Positions 12,261-25,329 of a stretch of DNA of 64,000 bases are shown one piece after another. The number at the start of each line of letters is the position of its first letter. Position 1 is the first letter of the stretch. The notes beneath the pieces were generated by a model. It was not told the origin of the DNA, did no database searches, and worked only from the letters and a program-made list of their open reading frames with translations. The stretch is taken from NCBI GenBank assembly GCA_037176705.1, contig CM073891.1, forward strand, positions 51,214,571-51,278,570, written 5' to 3'. The translations under genes were made by a program, and so were the position numbers. The stretch comes from Molossus alvarezi. Its lineage: Eukaryota; Chordata; Mammalia; Chiroptera; Molossidae.

Positions 12261-12299
12261 TGTTTCTTTTACCTCCAATGCATGTATTTCCTAGTTCTG

Positions 12300-12480
12300 T
12301 CCACTTGGTTCAAGGTCTGTAACCTGCCTACGCCTCAATGTCTTCAATTATTAAACTGAGGCTAATAGCAATACCTACTTATAAAGTTGTTTAAACAAAA
12401 AATATAGCCAAGGTAAAATACCAAGTACAGTGCATCCACATGGAATGTAATACATGTTAGTTATTATTATTACTTCTGTT
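12300..12480 (+). repeat. MIR SINE remnant (second copy)
   Basis: The blocks 'aacctgcctacgcctcaatg', 'attaaactgaggctaatagc', 'aatacctacttataaagttg' and 'atacatgttagttattatta' match the 3' half of MIR in order. It lies just downstream of another MIR in the same orientation. Confidence 0.65.
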
Positions 12481-13313
12481 ATTACTAGTACGACTTTCTT
12501 CTTCTACATGCCTCTTTCACGGTGTGTACAGTCATCCTTCTTTTTATGTTTGGAAATAGATCCATTATAAAATTAATAACTTAGTGAATAGAAATAAAGA
12601 TTAAACTTAGCACCTTTAAGTGTCTAAAGATTTCAAAAGCATGTTTATGAGATAAATTAGACTTTAATGAAGAGCCTGTGGTTCAAATGTGTTTTCTCAA
12701 ATGAACTGAATGCGTCACTGCAGCTGGTGTCCTGCGTGGAAGCGGTAGATCCCAATGTGGACAGAGGAAGAAAAGGGCATTCCCTGTGTCTGCAAAGGCG
12801 GCCAGATTAATCTAGGAATGGTTCTGTACCCACTGGGAGATTTCATACACTCATCACTTTCTTTTAGTCTGATATATAGGCAATTCCTTCTAATACTCTT
12901 ATTCTTGGCTTACTCGAATGATTTCTTTGCCAGAAATAAGGCCACAACTCAGTGTTGCCAGATGGGCCATGCTCAGCACGCTCTCAGAAGAGGGCTGAAC
13001 CTATTTATGACACATGTCATGTCTGAGGTGAGTAAAAGATTTCCCTGGAATTTCCCAAAAGAATAAAGTCCATGTTGGTATTCAGAAATTGTTTTGAAGT
13101 GGGAAAATACAAGAAAGGTACAGGTTGCTTTTCACAATGTCAGATGACAGGACACAGGGCAATATGTGAAAATAAAGTCCACTGAATGAAAGAAATAAAA
13201 AAAATAGTATAAAAACCATGTTCTAATTCAAGAAAAATACATTCAAAACTATGAGGTTTCACATTTGATATGGGATCAGCCCTAAACTTTGGACCCTTTT
13301 ACTTTATTTATTT

Positions 13314-13344
<31 letters not shown>

Positions 13345-13964
13345 ATTGTATTTATGTTTTACTTATTTACTATTTTAAAAATTTCTTAACATAATGAATT
13401 TTATGTTGACTAACAAATAATAGCAGATATCTTGCCTGCATTTTGTCCAGGTTTCTTACAAACATTAAGATTGGAAAACAGAGTATAAACTTTTTGATGG
13501 TATTTTGACAGCACTTTGTCAGATGCATCATTGAAATCGCTTATCTACATTTCAACATCTATTTTATTCAATAGAAGTTATAAAGTTTTCTGCTAACATT
13601 TTCCTTGAAATTTTAAGACTGAGGAGCATTTCTGCAACCTACTTCTCTGAATGAGGATTTGAAATAAAGCAATTGTGATGGCTCTGGGCACTGGGGACAT
13701 ATGTGTAATGTCAGCCTCTCAAACTGCATAAACTATAGACATAAGATGAGCAGAATTTTGTATCTGAAATTTATAAAAGCTTGTCAAGATACACTGTTGA
13801 CATACTTGCTTCAAAATCTTGACATATAACTGAGATCATGAAAGGTTTGTTTTGAAATTACTTCCTAGTGGTGGATTTCTGACACAGATGGAAAGCATGC
13901 AGTTGTGTTGTGTAGAGTCTAGCTATGTCAATGTGATAATACATAATGATTTAAAATAGAATGT
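12481..13964. other. Unassigned DNA with one microsatellite
   Basis: The 103-residue open frame at 12755-13066 shows no family resemblance and no codon signature, so it is treated as chance. Apart from the tetranucleotide repeat at 13303-13345, nothing is recognised. Confidence 0.5.
13303..13345 (+). repeat. Compound (TTTA)n(TTGA)n microsatellite
   Basis: About four 'ttta' units run directly into about seven 'ttga' units. The two phases share the same 4-bp register, suggesting that a point change in one unit was then amplified. Confidence 0.9.
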
Positions 13965-14075
13965 TAAATGTGAATTCCTTGAAGACAGAGATCATCTATT
14001 ACTCATATATGCATACAAAACACATAACAGAATCCCTGATCAATAACAGATATACAAAGCATGTTTATTGGATTT
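13965..14075 (+). repeat. L2-type 3' end remnant
   Basis: The blocks 'gtgaattccttgaagacaga', 'gatcatctattactcatata', 'cataacagaatccctgatc' and 'gtttattggattt' follow the L2 3' end ('gagctccttgagggcaggga' onwards) with many changes. Confidence 0.5.
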
Positions 14076-16065
14076 AAGTAAATTGAGTCACACTACTTCA
14101 CCTTAGGTAAAAAGAATACTAGATTGGAAATCTAGGGCAGCAACTCTTAAACTAACATGTGTGAGAATCCCCTGAAGAATTTGTTAAAATACAGTTTCTT
14201 TTCTCACTCTTCTTTGTTTTCCTCCCCCTCTCTCTCCACTCCAAACTAGTACATATGTTATATGTATTTCTACTAAGACTAAAGTAATAATGCAAAAGAA
14301 AAATTCAAAAATAAAAAGGAAAATAAGGAAAAAGAAATAGTAAAGAACAATCTTAGGCACTGAGAAACAAACTATATCATGCTTCATATACTTCCAAATA
14401 AAAGAAATATTTTCATATTTATTTTATTTAGACTTGAATATAAGACATATGTAAAGGTAAAGAAGAGGAAATTACTAGGAAGCCACTATATAACAAGTCA
14501 TGGAACTTCTTTTTGTCCCTGGACATTTTACCCTAGTTCAAAATGCTATTATAAAATAACTGTGTATTCCTGTTGCTGAGGAAATGGCTCACAATATAAT
14601 TTGTTCTTAGAAGTCTTTCCTCTCAAGTCCCGTGTAGAGTCAACCTCAGTCAATAATCTGTGCAAGAGAAAAGAAAGACAGAGGGTTAATACGAAAAGGT
14701 AACAGAGGCTTACAATGCAACCCTTCCTTTCCCAGTACTCTCCAGGATACACACATGACACACGTGTGTTTATACCTAGACTACACTTGGTCATGGGCTA
14801 GGATTATTTTACAAAACTAAACTTTCCATGCTTTGTTTGTTTTGCCAGTTATGTGAATTGACTACTTAGAACACATGATAAATTACTTTGCAGACCTTGT
14901 AAACCAACATGCCCTGCAGGGATCTACGCTATATTCTGATGATTGTCTGGTTTTGAAATCCTCGTAAATCCTGAGCTCACCAAATATAACATACCACACC
15001 AGTGTGCTGTCAGCCACTCCACACTGGGTCCTGAGATGTAGTTGGCAGTTAGAGCAGCTTTATGAGAGCGAGTAAAAGTTGAACATAAGTATAAGTTGGC
15101 TTTTGGTTAAATATTTCATGTGATATAATTATTACTTTCAAACTCATCGAGTGAATATCTCCTCCACAGGCATGCATATTTTATGTTATATTTGGCTGCA
15201 TTTAATTAGTTGAAAATGTTTAATGGTACATTTTATAGTCAGTAATTTTTTTCTTTTTATTAAAAAGTCTTAGTTGTGAAAAAAAATTACCATTCCTTAA
15301 ATACTGGCTAAATCTACAGGTTCCAATGAACTGTGCCATGGGTTCTTATTTCGGCTGCCTTATTTTCTCTCATAGCTGGTGTGACTCAGTATCAATCTCT
15401 CCTGATCCAGCCAGTACAGTCGTTCCAAGGACAGATCCTAGACTGCACAGGGAAGTGAAACTAATAGAAAATCATGTCACTGCACAGAAAGGCATTTTTG
15501 GGGGGGTGAAGTTTTTGCTGAATTCATTAGAGGAAATAATGTCTTTCAAATTAAATTGCTATTTAATCAATCACTGTATGAACACTGTTGTTAAAGCCTA
15601 AACATTAAACAAGTGTTCATCACAGCATCTATTTTCATCTAATTAGTAGTAAAAGAAGTGGTATGCAGAAATGACCATGCCAAGGCAGATCAGAGTGTGG
15701 GAACAGAATGGTCAGAAAGGGTGAGGCAGACTAGGGTCTCCTGACAACAGCTGTGTAAGATTTCTCCAATTTTGAATGAGGAAAGGTTGAATGATACTTA
15801 TTAGCAGAAACACAGCATATTGTATTTATTATTGTATATATCATTGCTGTAACTATATAATAAACTATAAACTTCTTTGTTTTTTAGGATTTTTTTTAAT
15901 CTTTACCAAATCCTGGTAACTGTGTAAAACAGTTTAGATATTTTTGGTACCTGTATCTACGGACCAGCTGGGCCATAGCACATATTTGAGTCAAGATTTT
16001 ATTGTGAAAATTAGGAAGATGAGGAAAGCACCATCCTTTATGGTGGGCTTAGTCTAATTGGTATC
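14076..16065. other. Unassigned AT-rich DNA
   Basis: Open frames of 60-91 residues occur here, but none shows a domain, signal or repeat-derived similarity. No RNA gene or clear element boundary was seen. Confidence 0.5.
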
Positions 16066-16136
16066 GAATAACAGTTGAGAAAGCACCAGACTGGGACTTA
16101 GGTAATCTGTCTTCACCTCTTTGTACTGCTTCTAAG

Positions 16137-16390
16137 CAGCGATTTTCAACCCGTTAGAATTTGTAAAACATGTAATACCTGATTATTTAGTCAGGGGCAC
16201 TGACCTCTTTTCCCTTAGATTGTCAAGTTTTAAAAATGACAATAGCTAACACAACAGTAGCCATTCTGAGAGAATAAATCAAAATTATACCATTTTTTTT
16301 GTCAGTTCATCAAAATATTTTTTGGTGTGCCACAGAATTTTAGTAATTAGTTTACATGTGCGATAAGATGAAAAAGGTTGAAAATCGCTG
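16137..16390. mobile_element. Non-autonomous hAT (nhAT) copy 1, internally deleted
   Basis: The 15-bp terminal inverted repeats are exact: 'cagcgattttcaacc' at the left and its reverse complement 'ggttgaaaatcgctg' at the right. Internal blocks 'atttagtcaggggcactgac', 'cccttagattgtcaagtt' and 'tttttggtgtgccacagaat' recur in reverse orientation at 36390-36814. The flanking 8-mers 'cttctaag' and 'atttagag' match at only 4 of 8 positions but both fit the hAT target pattern nTnnnnAn. No coding capacity. Confidence 0.88.
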
Positions 16391-16625
16391 ATTTAGAGTA
16401 AAGCATATAGGCTAGGCAGGTAAGATTTTTTGTTTTTATAGAAGTCTGTGACATTTGTCTTTCTTTAAGAGTTAGACTTAGTCAAATTATACAATTCTCA
16501 GGGCCAAAGTTTCCGGATGTATATATAATGAATATAATAGTGGTACCTAAGTAATAGTGTTGAGGAGGGATTGATTGAACTAATACATGTAAAGAGCAGT
16601 GAATGGTTTCTGGCATATAAGATAT
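16391..16625 (+). repeat. MIR SINE remnant, apparently split by the nhAT
   Basis: The blocks 'gacttagtcaaattatacaa', 'gtggtacctaagtaatagt', 'aacatgtaaagag'-like sequence and 'ggtttctggcatata' are the MIR 3' half. Immediately left of the nhAT, 16070-16136 has 'aaagcaccagactgggactt', which looks like the MIR 5' part. The hAT therefore probably landed inside an older MIR. Confidence 0.5.
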
Positions 16626-16627
16626 AC

Positions 16628-16860
16628 ACAGAAAACACAGCGAGGCAGAATAACAGGGTGGTCTAGAGCATATCTCTACTACTAAAGCTTGACTATGAGT
16701 TCAAATCAAGACCCCTCAAATACTACTGGTGTGACCTGACTTCTCCAAACCTGTTTTCTTGTGTGTAAAAAGGAGATAGAAGTAATACCTGCTTCATCAA
16801 GATATTTTAAGGAACTAATTGAAAATATACCTGTAAAAGAATTAGAAGAGCTTTGTCAAA
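16628..16860 (+). repeat. MIR SINE remnant
   Basis: Clear MIR order: 'aacagggtggtctagagcat', 'atgagttcaaatcaagac', 'ctactggtgtgacctgactt', 'taaaaaggagatagaagtaa', 'tacctgcttcatcaagata' and 'gtaaaagaattagaag'. Confidence 0.75.
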
Positions 16861-17772
16861 TGCAGTCATTTTTATTTAATCATTATTATGAAATAATTAT
16901 AAAATTATGGATTTTACTTCCTACTTAAATAGTTTGTATTGTATTCAAATAGGGTAATTTAAAAGTTTGCTCATCATGATTACTTTTGAGTAAAATGGTT
17001 AAAAATGAGAATCTGGGTTCTTGAGTTAGTGCTCAAAAGAGAATGTGAATTCTTTAGAGAATTTAATGTACAAGGAAAAGCATCTAGAAGGTGTGTTATT
17101 ATTACTGTGTCATGTATCATAATGTTAGACATTCCCTAAATATAAAACTCCTTCTGGAAACAATCTACAGTAATGTGATATTGAAAGCATATCCTGAATT
17201 CTAAAAGAAGAAGAAAAGTCTACTTGCCATGAAACATACAAAATATGTAAAATTGAGGTGATTGATTGTTCATTATGAAAATTTTTGTTTTATGTTGCTT
17301 ACAATCATATAATTTCATACATTATGAAATAGAAATAATTTCTCTAAAGAAAAGTATTTACAACATGTGATTTTGGTGATTCTAGACACTGTGAACAAAA
17401 ATTGACTAATCATTTGGAATTTTGTAGAGGAACATATTCTAGTACATGGGTCCGCAAGGTAGAGAGCTCAACAAGGAATCATCTAAGTTCTGTGTGCTGA
17501 TTCTCTGCCTTCTCAACATTCTTCTGTGCTTTCGGAGCCTCTTGGGCAACCAGTTAAGTTTGGGATCTCAGGCATTCTTCACTGCCTAATCCATTCATTT
17601 TCCTCCTTCCCTTTGCTGCAGTCACCAAATCATACCTCACAACAGCTGCTTTCCCTAATGCCCTTAATCCAGGACCTGTCATGAGTGCGTTCCTAAGATC
17701 CACTTCGTTTCTGACAGCCTGCATCATAATTAGCTTTATGCATATTTTATATGTTTTGTGCTGGCCTTTTCT
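16861..17772. other. Unassigned DNA
   Basis: Mostly AT-rich. A more complex stretch at 17420-17720 matched no repeat family or gene that I recognise. Confidence 0.45.
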
Positions 17773-17781
17773 GTGCCCTTT

Positions 17782-17985
17782 TTAAAATTTTATTTTTTTC
17801 TTTATTGATTTTAGGGAGAGGAAAGAAGAGGGAGAATGAGAGATAGAAACATCAATGAGAGAGAACAACAATTGGCTGCCCCTACATGCGCCACACTGGG
17901 AATTTGGTCCACAACCTGGGCATTTGTCCTGACCAGGAATCAAACCTGTGACCTCTTGGTGCCACTGAGCTACACCGGCCAGGCA
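17782..17985 (-). mobile_element. Ves SINE (type A)
   Basis: Reverse orientation: T-rich tail, 'ctttattgattttagggaga', a GA-rich stretch, 'acaacctgggcatttgtcct' and an end 'ctgagctacaccggccagg'. It is bracketed by perfect 'gtgcccttt' repeats (17773-17781 and 17986-17994). Confidence 0.92.
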
Positions 17986-17994
17986 GTGCCCTTT

Positions 17995-19252
17995 ATAGCT
18001 TAAAAAAATACATGTTCCACTGGTAAACTGCAAAAATAGTGTCAAATGAGATTTTCCAATGGAGGGAGAATGTAGCATGGAAACTTTTTTGGAAGGCATT
18101 CATTTTCTAAAATATTAAAATGTAAATCACCTAAAGTTATATGCATATAATGTGTCATGATTATGAATAATAATATTTTCTAGTCACAGTTTTCCTTATT
18201 ATGCTGTATGTCTCTTGTCCATCTGTTCTCCATTTTGTGATGCTGCTCCAGATGGGACCACAGAAATTTATAGATGGAGAAGAGTACAACAAGTCCTGTT
18301 ATATTCATCAGATTTTATGTTAGTTTGAAAATGAGAAGAGTGTTCTGAAAAGCCAAACGAAATATCTTCCTATAAAGAGATCAAATAGCTATCGAAAACT
18401 TTCTTTGGGTAGCTTTAAGCTCATTTTTTTCTGGGATTGATTTTGATTCAGAACATAAAGAGGAAGATAATGATTTTGCAAAGAGTCTTTTCTAACGCAA
18501 TGTGTCTGTGATAAGGCAGTGAGTTTACTGACAAGAGAAAATTAGGATGTAGGGTCTTGAAAACTGATCCTCACTATTTTATGCACTGTTTGGTCTGTTC
18601 ATATTACGTGATAAATTAAACCTCTTGGCATTTTCCACTTTTTTTCTTATAAAATGCAAAATGACCCACACCTGGTTTTCAAAGCAATAGTTAATTAAAC
18701 ACTTGAAATTAATAGTAGAGCAGATAATAATTGTTCATTTTGTCCTAAATTTTGAATTCTTGCTGTTTTAAGAACTATATTAATAAATTAACAATGATGC
18801 TATTAACAATAATCTCTTTCAGGAAATGCATGCAAAGTACACCATTTTATAAATATGCTCAATTTGCTTTGGGAGAAGACATTTCTGCATGAGAAAGTTG
18901 CCATAACATCTCAATGTTAATCCTATATCCAAAATTATATTATCTTGGGTAAACCATGAATTATTATGAGCCACTGTGGTTTTTTTTCTGTGTTTAGTAG
19001 TGTGAAGTTATTTGATCACAACTAATATGAAAGGATGTGTTTTGAATGAGATGTGCCTAATCACAATGGCCTTATTAAGTTTTGTTTGATAACAAATGTT
19101 TTGGAAAATAATTTATTTCTCAAATTGAAGCTATTTCTATTTTATTTGTAGGAAAAAGTAACTTTAATATGAAAAGTAATTTAATTATAAATGCTTTTTT
19201 TATGACGCTTAATTTATATCATACATAATCATCATACTTTGTACATATAACC
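17995..19252. other. Unassigned AT-rich DNA
   Basis: No gene, RNA or recognisable repeat. Short homopolymer A and T runs only. Confidence 0.5.
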
Positions 19253-19265
19253 TAATGTTTCCTTT

Positions 19266-19463
19266 TTAAAAAATATTTTATTGATTTGAGAGAGAGAAAG
19301 GAAGGGAGAAAGAGAGATAGAGAAATATCGATTGGCTGCCTCCTACATGCCCCGTACTGGAGATTAAGTCTGTAACCCAAGCATATGCCCTGACTGGTCA
19401 TTGAACCTGTGACCTTTTGGTGTATGGACAGCACTCAACCAGCTGAGCCACACCAGCCAGGGA
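19266..19463 (-). mobile_element. Ves SINE (type A)
   Basis: Reverse Ves with 'attttattgatttgagaga', 'atatcgattggctgcctcct' and 'gagccacaccagccaggg'. Duplications 'taatgtttccttt' (19253-19265) and 'taatgtttcattt' (19464-19476) match at 12 of 13 positions. Confidence 0.92.
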
Positions 19464-19476
19464 TAATGTTTCATTT

Positions 19477-20604
19477 CAAGAGAAAAAAAAATCATAAACC
19501 TAAGGTTTGGAGGGAGTAGAGCAAAGCAACCCAGAACAAGCATTTGACCTATATAAAAGTTATCATACGTATCCTTGAAAATATATCATTCTACCTCAGA
19601 ATATACATGTGTTTTTCCATAGCAAAAAATATAGCATTTAGATTTCTTGTGAAGCATTTAATATATTATCCCCAAAATTTCAAGTGAAATTTTTTAAAAG
19701 ATATATTTAGTTAGTCTATAAAGAAACCTGTACTTTTATTGTGTTTACCACTAACATTATCTTTTGCAACAGTACTAATTTAGTATAGATTTTTAAAAAT
19801 ATGTTTATTATTGTAAATATTTTACCTGCATCAAATCAGAGTTTAAGCTTCACGCCTCTTTATTTGGATAAGCTCCTCCTAGGACCCTAGCAGAGGCTCT
19901 AGCAATGCATTCATATGGCCTTATAGTTTTACTAAAATTTAACACACTAAGTTACTAAAATCACTTGAGATTGTTGTCTATTCACTCCAACTTCTATATC
20001 AAGTGATTTTGGAGTAGACATGGGCATTTCTGTAATCTGCCTAAGAGAAAGTATAGGATACATTTTGTTTGCGTTTAGTAGGATATTTTTTTAGCAATCA
20101 CTTTGTGATTTGGCAATGACTTCTGTGCATAGTTATTTCACTGCTCACCATTCCCTTGTACCAATGTTTTCCAGAACTGCTGTGCAGACTTGTCCAACAT
20201 TGTGGCATGGAGACACAAAGCCGAAAATCATATTGAGATATAAACAACTTGTCATATTGCATACAAGTCTTGATGAGTGTAGGGAGTGAGAAAGGTGCAA
20301 GGTGAGAATGTATGGAGCCAGTGTTGATCTTTGTAGGAGTTTTTTTCCATTGACTAATACTCAGGTGAAAACAAAATTTTTTCTTCAGTTTCTCAACTGT
20401 GCCCTAAAATCTTAGAAATCAACAATAACAACAACAACAATCATAAAGCAAGATTCTTTGTATTAGCTGTTTTGAAGACAACTCTTTCTCTATAGAAATT
20501 ATTTTAAAAAGCATTATTATATGAAAAGCTAAAGTTTTAAGCCCAAAACTGTAGGGCAAAATGCATCATAAAACTGTGTCAGGCAGATAACTAAGTTAAA
20601 AACA
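19477..20604. other. Unassigned AT-rich DNA
   Basis: No gene or repeat family recognised apart from a short imperfect (CAA)n at about 20422-20441. Confidence 0.5.
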
Positions 20605-20615
20605 CACATGTATTA

Positions 20616-20833
20616 CCCAGACGCTGTGGCTCAGTGGTTGAGCATCGGCCCATGCACCAAGAGGTTAACAGTTTGATTCCTGGTCAGGGCACATGCCGAG
20701 GTTGTGGGCCAAATCCCCAGTGGAGGGCATGCAGGAGGCAGCCGATCTATGTTCTCTCTTATTGATCTTTCTGTCTCTCTCTCCCTCTTCCTTCTTCTCT
20801 CTCTAAAATCAATAAAAAAAATTTTTTTTAAAT
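20616..20833 (+). mobile_element. Ves SINE (type A)
   Basis: A box 'gtggctcagtgg', B box 'gtttgattcctgg', 'gggcacatgccgaggttgtg', a CT-rich stretch, then 'aaaatcaataaaaaaa'. Flanking 'cacatgta' repeats (20605-20612 and 20834-20841) mark the duplication; the exact start is uncertain by a few bases. Confidence 0.9.
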
Positions 20834-20841
20834 CACATGTA

Positions 20842-21224
20842 CATTATTTTTCTGGAATTTTAAATGTTTTTGATATATGTCAGCTCTTGATATTTTAATT
20901 GATTTATTTTCCCATTCTAAATAAATCCTCATTGTCATACTGAAATTTAGATTTATAATTTTATATTTTTAAAGGGAATCCCCCAAATTGTATAAGCTAT
21001 TGACCTCATAAAACTGGATCTTCCTGATTTTATGAATATTAATTAATTGATATCCTTCTTGGTTACTCTATGATTAAAAATATTTATGTAAAAAATCAAA
21101 TTTACATCTGTGACATCTCTAATAATTTATGTCTGAAAAATGTTTAGCCAATGAATAATCATACTACTCTCACAAGAGCGAAGCTAATTCTAATTAAAAA
21201 AATTATTTATCAGGTACTGCTTTA
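20842..21224. other. Unassigned AT-rich DNA
   Basis: Nothing recognised; A+T rich with no long open frame. Confidence 0.5.
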
Positions 21225-21400
21225 CCTATATTAGTTTATTGGTCAATGTAAACTCATAAAGACTATATCATGATATCATTGCAATTCAATAAATGAGAAA
21301 ACATGCACAGAGAGGATCAGTGATTTGTCCAAGCTCTATAGCAAGAATCTGAACTCAGACAGAATATTCTGGTATCCACTGTACATACTACCTTTCATAT
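21225..21400 (-). repeat. MIR SINE remnant
   Basis: Inverted MIR order: 'aataaatgagaaaacatgca', 'cagagaggatcagtgatttg', 'tccaagctctatagcaag', 'tctgaactcagacagaata' and 'ggtatccactgtacatacta'. This is the reverse of the 'gaaactgaggcacagagagg' to 'gaacccaggcagtctgactc' block. Confidence 0.65.
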
Positions 21401-22449
21401 AGTAGTAGATACTCAGATTTTAGATATGCTGAGAATAACTAGCCAGCTTAGCTCAGTTTAGCAGCTGTTTTATTGTTTGGTTTTGTTTTCCTCTCAGATT
21501 TTGGGAATGGGATCACGTGACACAATTCAGTCTCATCTAGGATACTTCTTTAGCATCCTAGAGGCTGAGGTCTGCTCCCCATGTGAGATTGCATGCAGGG
21601 TTCACAGCTTTATATATATTTTAAAAATTCACCAGTGATTCTGTGACAACCTTTAGATGATAAGTAGATTAATAATATGGATTTAAGAGCAAACTATAAA
21701 ACATTGAGAGAAATCAAAATTCTTTGAAGAATTGTCATTTTCTCTTCTACCATTTCCTCACTCTGCGTTTGCACAGTGATATGTTCATCCTAGTTTGTAG
21801 AAAATGATGAACTTACACCTAACATCCTAGACAAAATTTTCCATAGCATTTTAAACAGTCCTGATTAGACAGGGAGTACTCAATAATGATTCAGGTAGTA
21901 CCTCCTCAACATTTGAAACATTGTTCAGATTTCAAAATTTATAAATTAAAATAAGCAACAAAATATGCCATATTATTTAGGTATATGTGTACATGTAAAA
22001 AAGTTAAATGCTTGGAAATAATAATAAAATTTAGAATAGCAGTTGTCTCTGTGATGGACAGTGGAGAAGGATGGGAGAAAGGAAGAGATAGAAAGGATAG
22101 GTGATGTGAACTACCAACCAGATATGTCAGTTTGACTTAGGTTAGGGTTAAATCATGGGTTCTTGAGAGTTTGTTATTTCAGTAAAAACAGACAAATGGG
22201 ATTAAAAGTTACATGCAAGCAAAATTAAAAAGTATATCATTTAGGTACACACATATATGATACAAAATTACTTTTAAAAAGCTATGTATAGGCCCATGAT
22301 GACAGTGTGTTATGAATCAAGGGTTATATTTTTATGTACTTGGAATGCTTCTGATACAGGTTATTCCCTGCCACAGTATGGGTGGGTAGCCTTATGTAGT
22401 TTTCTTCCTATGTTCTTAGTGCTAATGCAGTTCTTAGAGTCTTTATTTG
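21401..22449. other. Unassigned DNA
   Basis: AT-rich with no gene recognised. The 64-residue frame starting at 22284 shows no domain. Confidence 0.45.
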
Positions 22450-22570
22450 ATTACCAACAACCTAGGAGAACTCCTTGAAAGAAGAAGACATTTACTTTTG
22501 TCTGCATCTGGCCTTATACGGAACATAATAAGCAGGCAGTTCATGTTTACCCAATGAATGAATGGGGGCT
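22450..22570 (+). repeat. L2-type 3' end remnant
   Basis: Blocks 'gagaactccttgaaagaaga', 'gcatctggccttatacg' and 'ggcagttcatgtttacccaa' followed by 'tgaatgaatg' fit the L2 tail. Confidence 0.45.
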
Positions 22571-25329
22571 ATTATGTTTATTAGGTGTATCATTTATTAT
22601 TTAGTGATTCATGTCTCTCTCAAAGTATATAATCATTGTAAGATATCTACCATGAAGTAATATGAAGAGCCTTAATAAATGTGGTCTACTCTTTCCATCT
22701 GAAAATTTTAAAAATTTCCACTGTGCTATTAAAATTATGTAGGTCTTCATAGCTGCTTTAGTTATTTTTAGATCAAGGAAACATATACATGGAAATGACT
22801 ACTGTGAAAATTAATAGTCACATAGTTAGCTAGACCAATATGAAGAAAATTAATTCATTGGATCCCCGGATTCTATTACTGTCCTCTCTCTTCCATTTTC
22901 CTGTCCTTTTGCTTTGAAAACAACCTATTGTTTGTACACTTGTAATATAAATCCTGGATATGTGTCAAAAACAGGGTGCAATTTCATAGCCTTATGAAAA
23001 TAGCATTTAGACTATGTCGGTTTTGGATACTTCTCATTAAAATTCAATGTTAAAGTTACCATGTGAATAAGATAAGTGTGTTGGTATTAACAAGATCTTA
23101 TGATTATAAGGTTTTCTTATTACTGAAATTCTTGACTTCTGATCAAATTGGATATGCTTCAGTTATTTTCTCTTGTATGCCCTAGTATCAACTTTCTCTT
23201 GTATATTTAATTAAAACTTTGGTGTTCTGCTTTAAAATTCAACTTTCCTTCTGTAATCAGAACAAACATGGTAATTATTGGAAAGCCTATCAAGCCTTCC
23301 CTTAGGCGCATATGGAGGCCACGATTTTCTTTAATCATCATTTATTAATACCCTAAATCCAAATATTGTCAAGTAAGCATATGTATGCATATAAATCAAC
23401 ATCCTAGTCAATACCTTTGACTTTTTGCAAGGCATAGTATAACATGGAGGTATGCCATAGGCAAAATGTGTTTTCCATTTCTTTCCAACCCTTGATTTTC
23501 TTTTTTATACTCAGTCTTTCAAAACTCTTTCCACTTGTTCTTCGACCTAATGCCCCAGGTTCCCACTGTTTATTGACTAATCATACTTTACAATTTATGT
23601 TCATGTTTTATAGGTGGTAACACAAAATTTTGCACCCTTCCAGCTAACAAATTTCAACAAAAATTTTTTTTCCTGTTGTCCAAGGCAAAATTAAAGCAAT
23701 TTTGGGCATTCTAGAAAGATACCCTACAAAGTAATTTTATGGTTAAAGAAGTCTTTGGTATTTAAGATAATTAAGACAATTTTGAATGGTTATACAATGA
23801 AGTAAGAGAAATAAAATAATGCTACCTTTGTGTTTGGAAGGGGAATTCTAAGAGTGAATTTTTCTCTAAGTGTAAGTTCTGGTGTGACGTGGAAAACACT
23901 ATGGTAATAAAACCTAACTCTCATGGTAAATAACAACTCTAGCCCTTTAGTTGTAGACAAAGTGCAGAGAGTGCTAAATTATCGTCGGTCCTGCTTATCC
24001 CTGCTAAATTAACCTGGTTTTAGAGATACAGAAACAAACACCCCCACACACGCATGCACTCACACAGAAAAAGTCAGGGGTTAAATATACTAGCACTGGG
24101 GCTTCCTACTGTCCGAGTGAAGGCATTTGTGGAAAGGCCATCATCTGAATCATTTCACAGAAGAAAGCATTTAGTAGTATTCTTTGGGGAGTTATGCTTC
24201 ACATGTAAAAGCTTGGGGGACAGAGAGGGAATAAAATGAACCAGTGGGCATTTTTTTCAGTTTTAGGTTCTATAATATTATGGCTCATTTCTATCTTCTT
24301 TTGGAAATAAAAATGGTTTATTTTAGGGCCCACAGAGCTTTATCCCTAGAGTTGAGTTTCATGCTACTCAATATTTTCAGACAGTGACTGTCTGGGACAA
24401 AGTAACTAAGTGACATAGCAGAATGACTACAGTTTTGTGGCTCTGTGAAGTCAGAAGTTCAATCAAAAATTTGTTTCTGTTAGGTTGTTTGGCCACTGTG
24501 ACGACCAAGTCATTTGAATATCTAGATATGCTTTAATAAAGTTGTGATTATACTCTTAAATTTATTTTAAATAAAAATATTGTTAGAAGTACATGAAATG
24601 AGGTAGGTTTGTAATGGAATGGAGTAGAAACAATGTATTCATTTTTTTTCTTCACCATATATCATATGATATAAGGCTTTTTAAAAGGTTCACTCACTGT
24701 CTGCTATAAATGGATTCTATTTATTATTTATAACCTCACATTTAGAGAGCACTTTGTAATACATTTGACTTCTATTTTATGAAGCCTTGGCCTGGTGGTC
24801 CTAATATAATAGATTAGATCATTGGATTATATGCCTAGCCTGAATAATTGTTAAAGATAAAGAGATGTTTAGGCATTTGAGATTAAAGTGGAAAGGGACA
24901 AAATAAAACAAAAAAAAGTAAAGAGTGGAAATGCAATATGTATGTATATACAAAGGAAACATAAAAAAATAATTCTGTCCACTAGAGAATGGGAATAATC
25001 ATGCAGTAATCATGGTGTGAATGTAAATCTTGAAACAGGAATTTTTTTGTGTGAAAGCATTAATACTATATGTATAATGTGTGTGCAAAATGATATATGT
25101 TACTGTTCAGTTTAAATATTGCTAGTCCTTACTAATTATACTACAATAGATTATACAAAAAATATGTTTGAATCATCAGCTCACTAAAAACAGGAAATAA
25201 TTCATAGTTCATTTTTTAATCAAGTTCTAAAATTCTTTAATTTTATTCTCAAAATAATCACATGTACTGTTGTATTTATTTTGTTTTATCTTTCCTTATT
25301 TTATATTTATTTATTATTTGTTTTTATTT
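22571..25329. other. Unassigned AT-rich DNA
   Basis: No gene, RNA gene or recognisable element edge. Several short open frames are unremarkable. Confidence 0.5.

Noticed and set aside
12755..13066. 103-residue plus-strand open frame as a gene
   Set aside because: No domain, signal or family resemblance, and length is within chance for 64 kb on six frames. No splice or promoter context.
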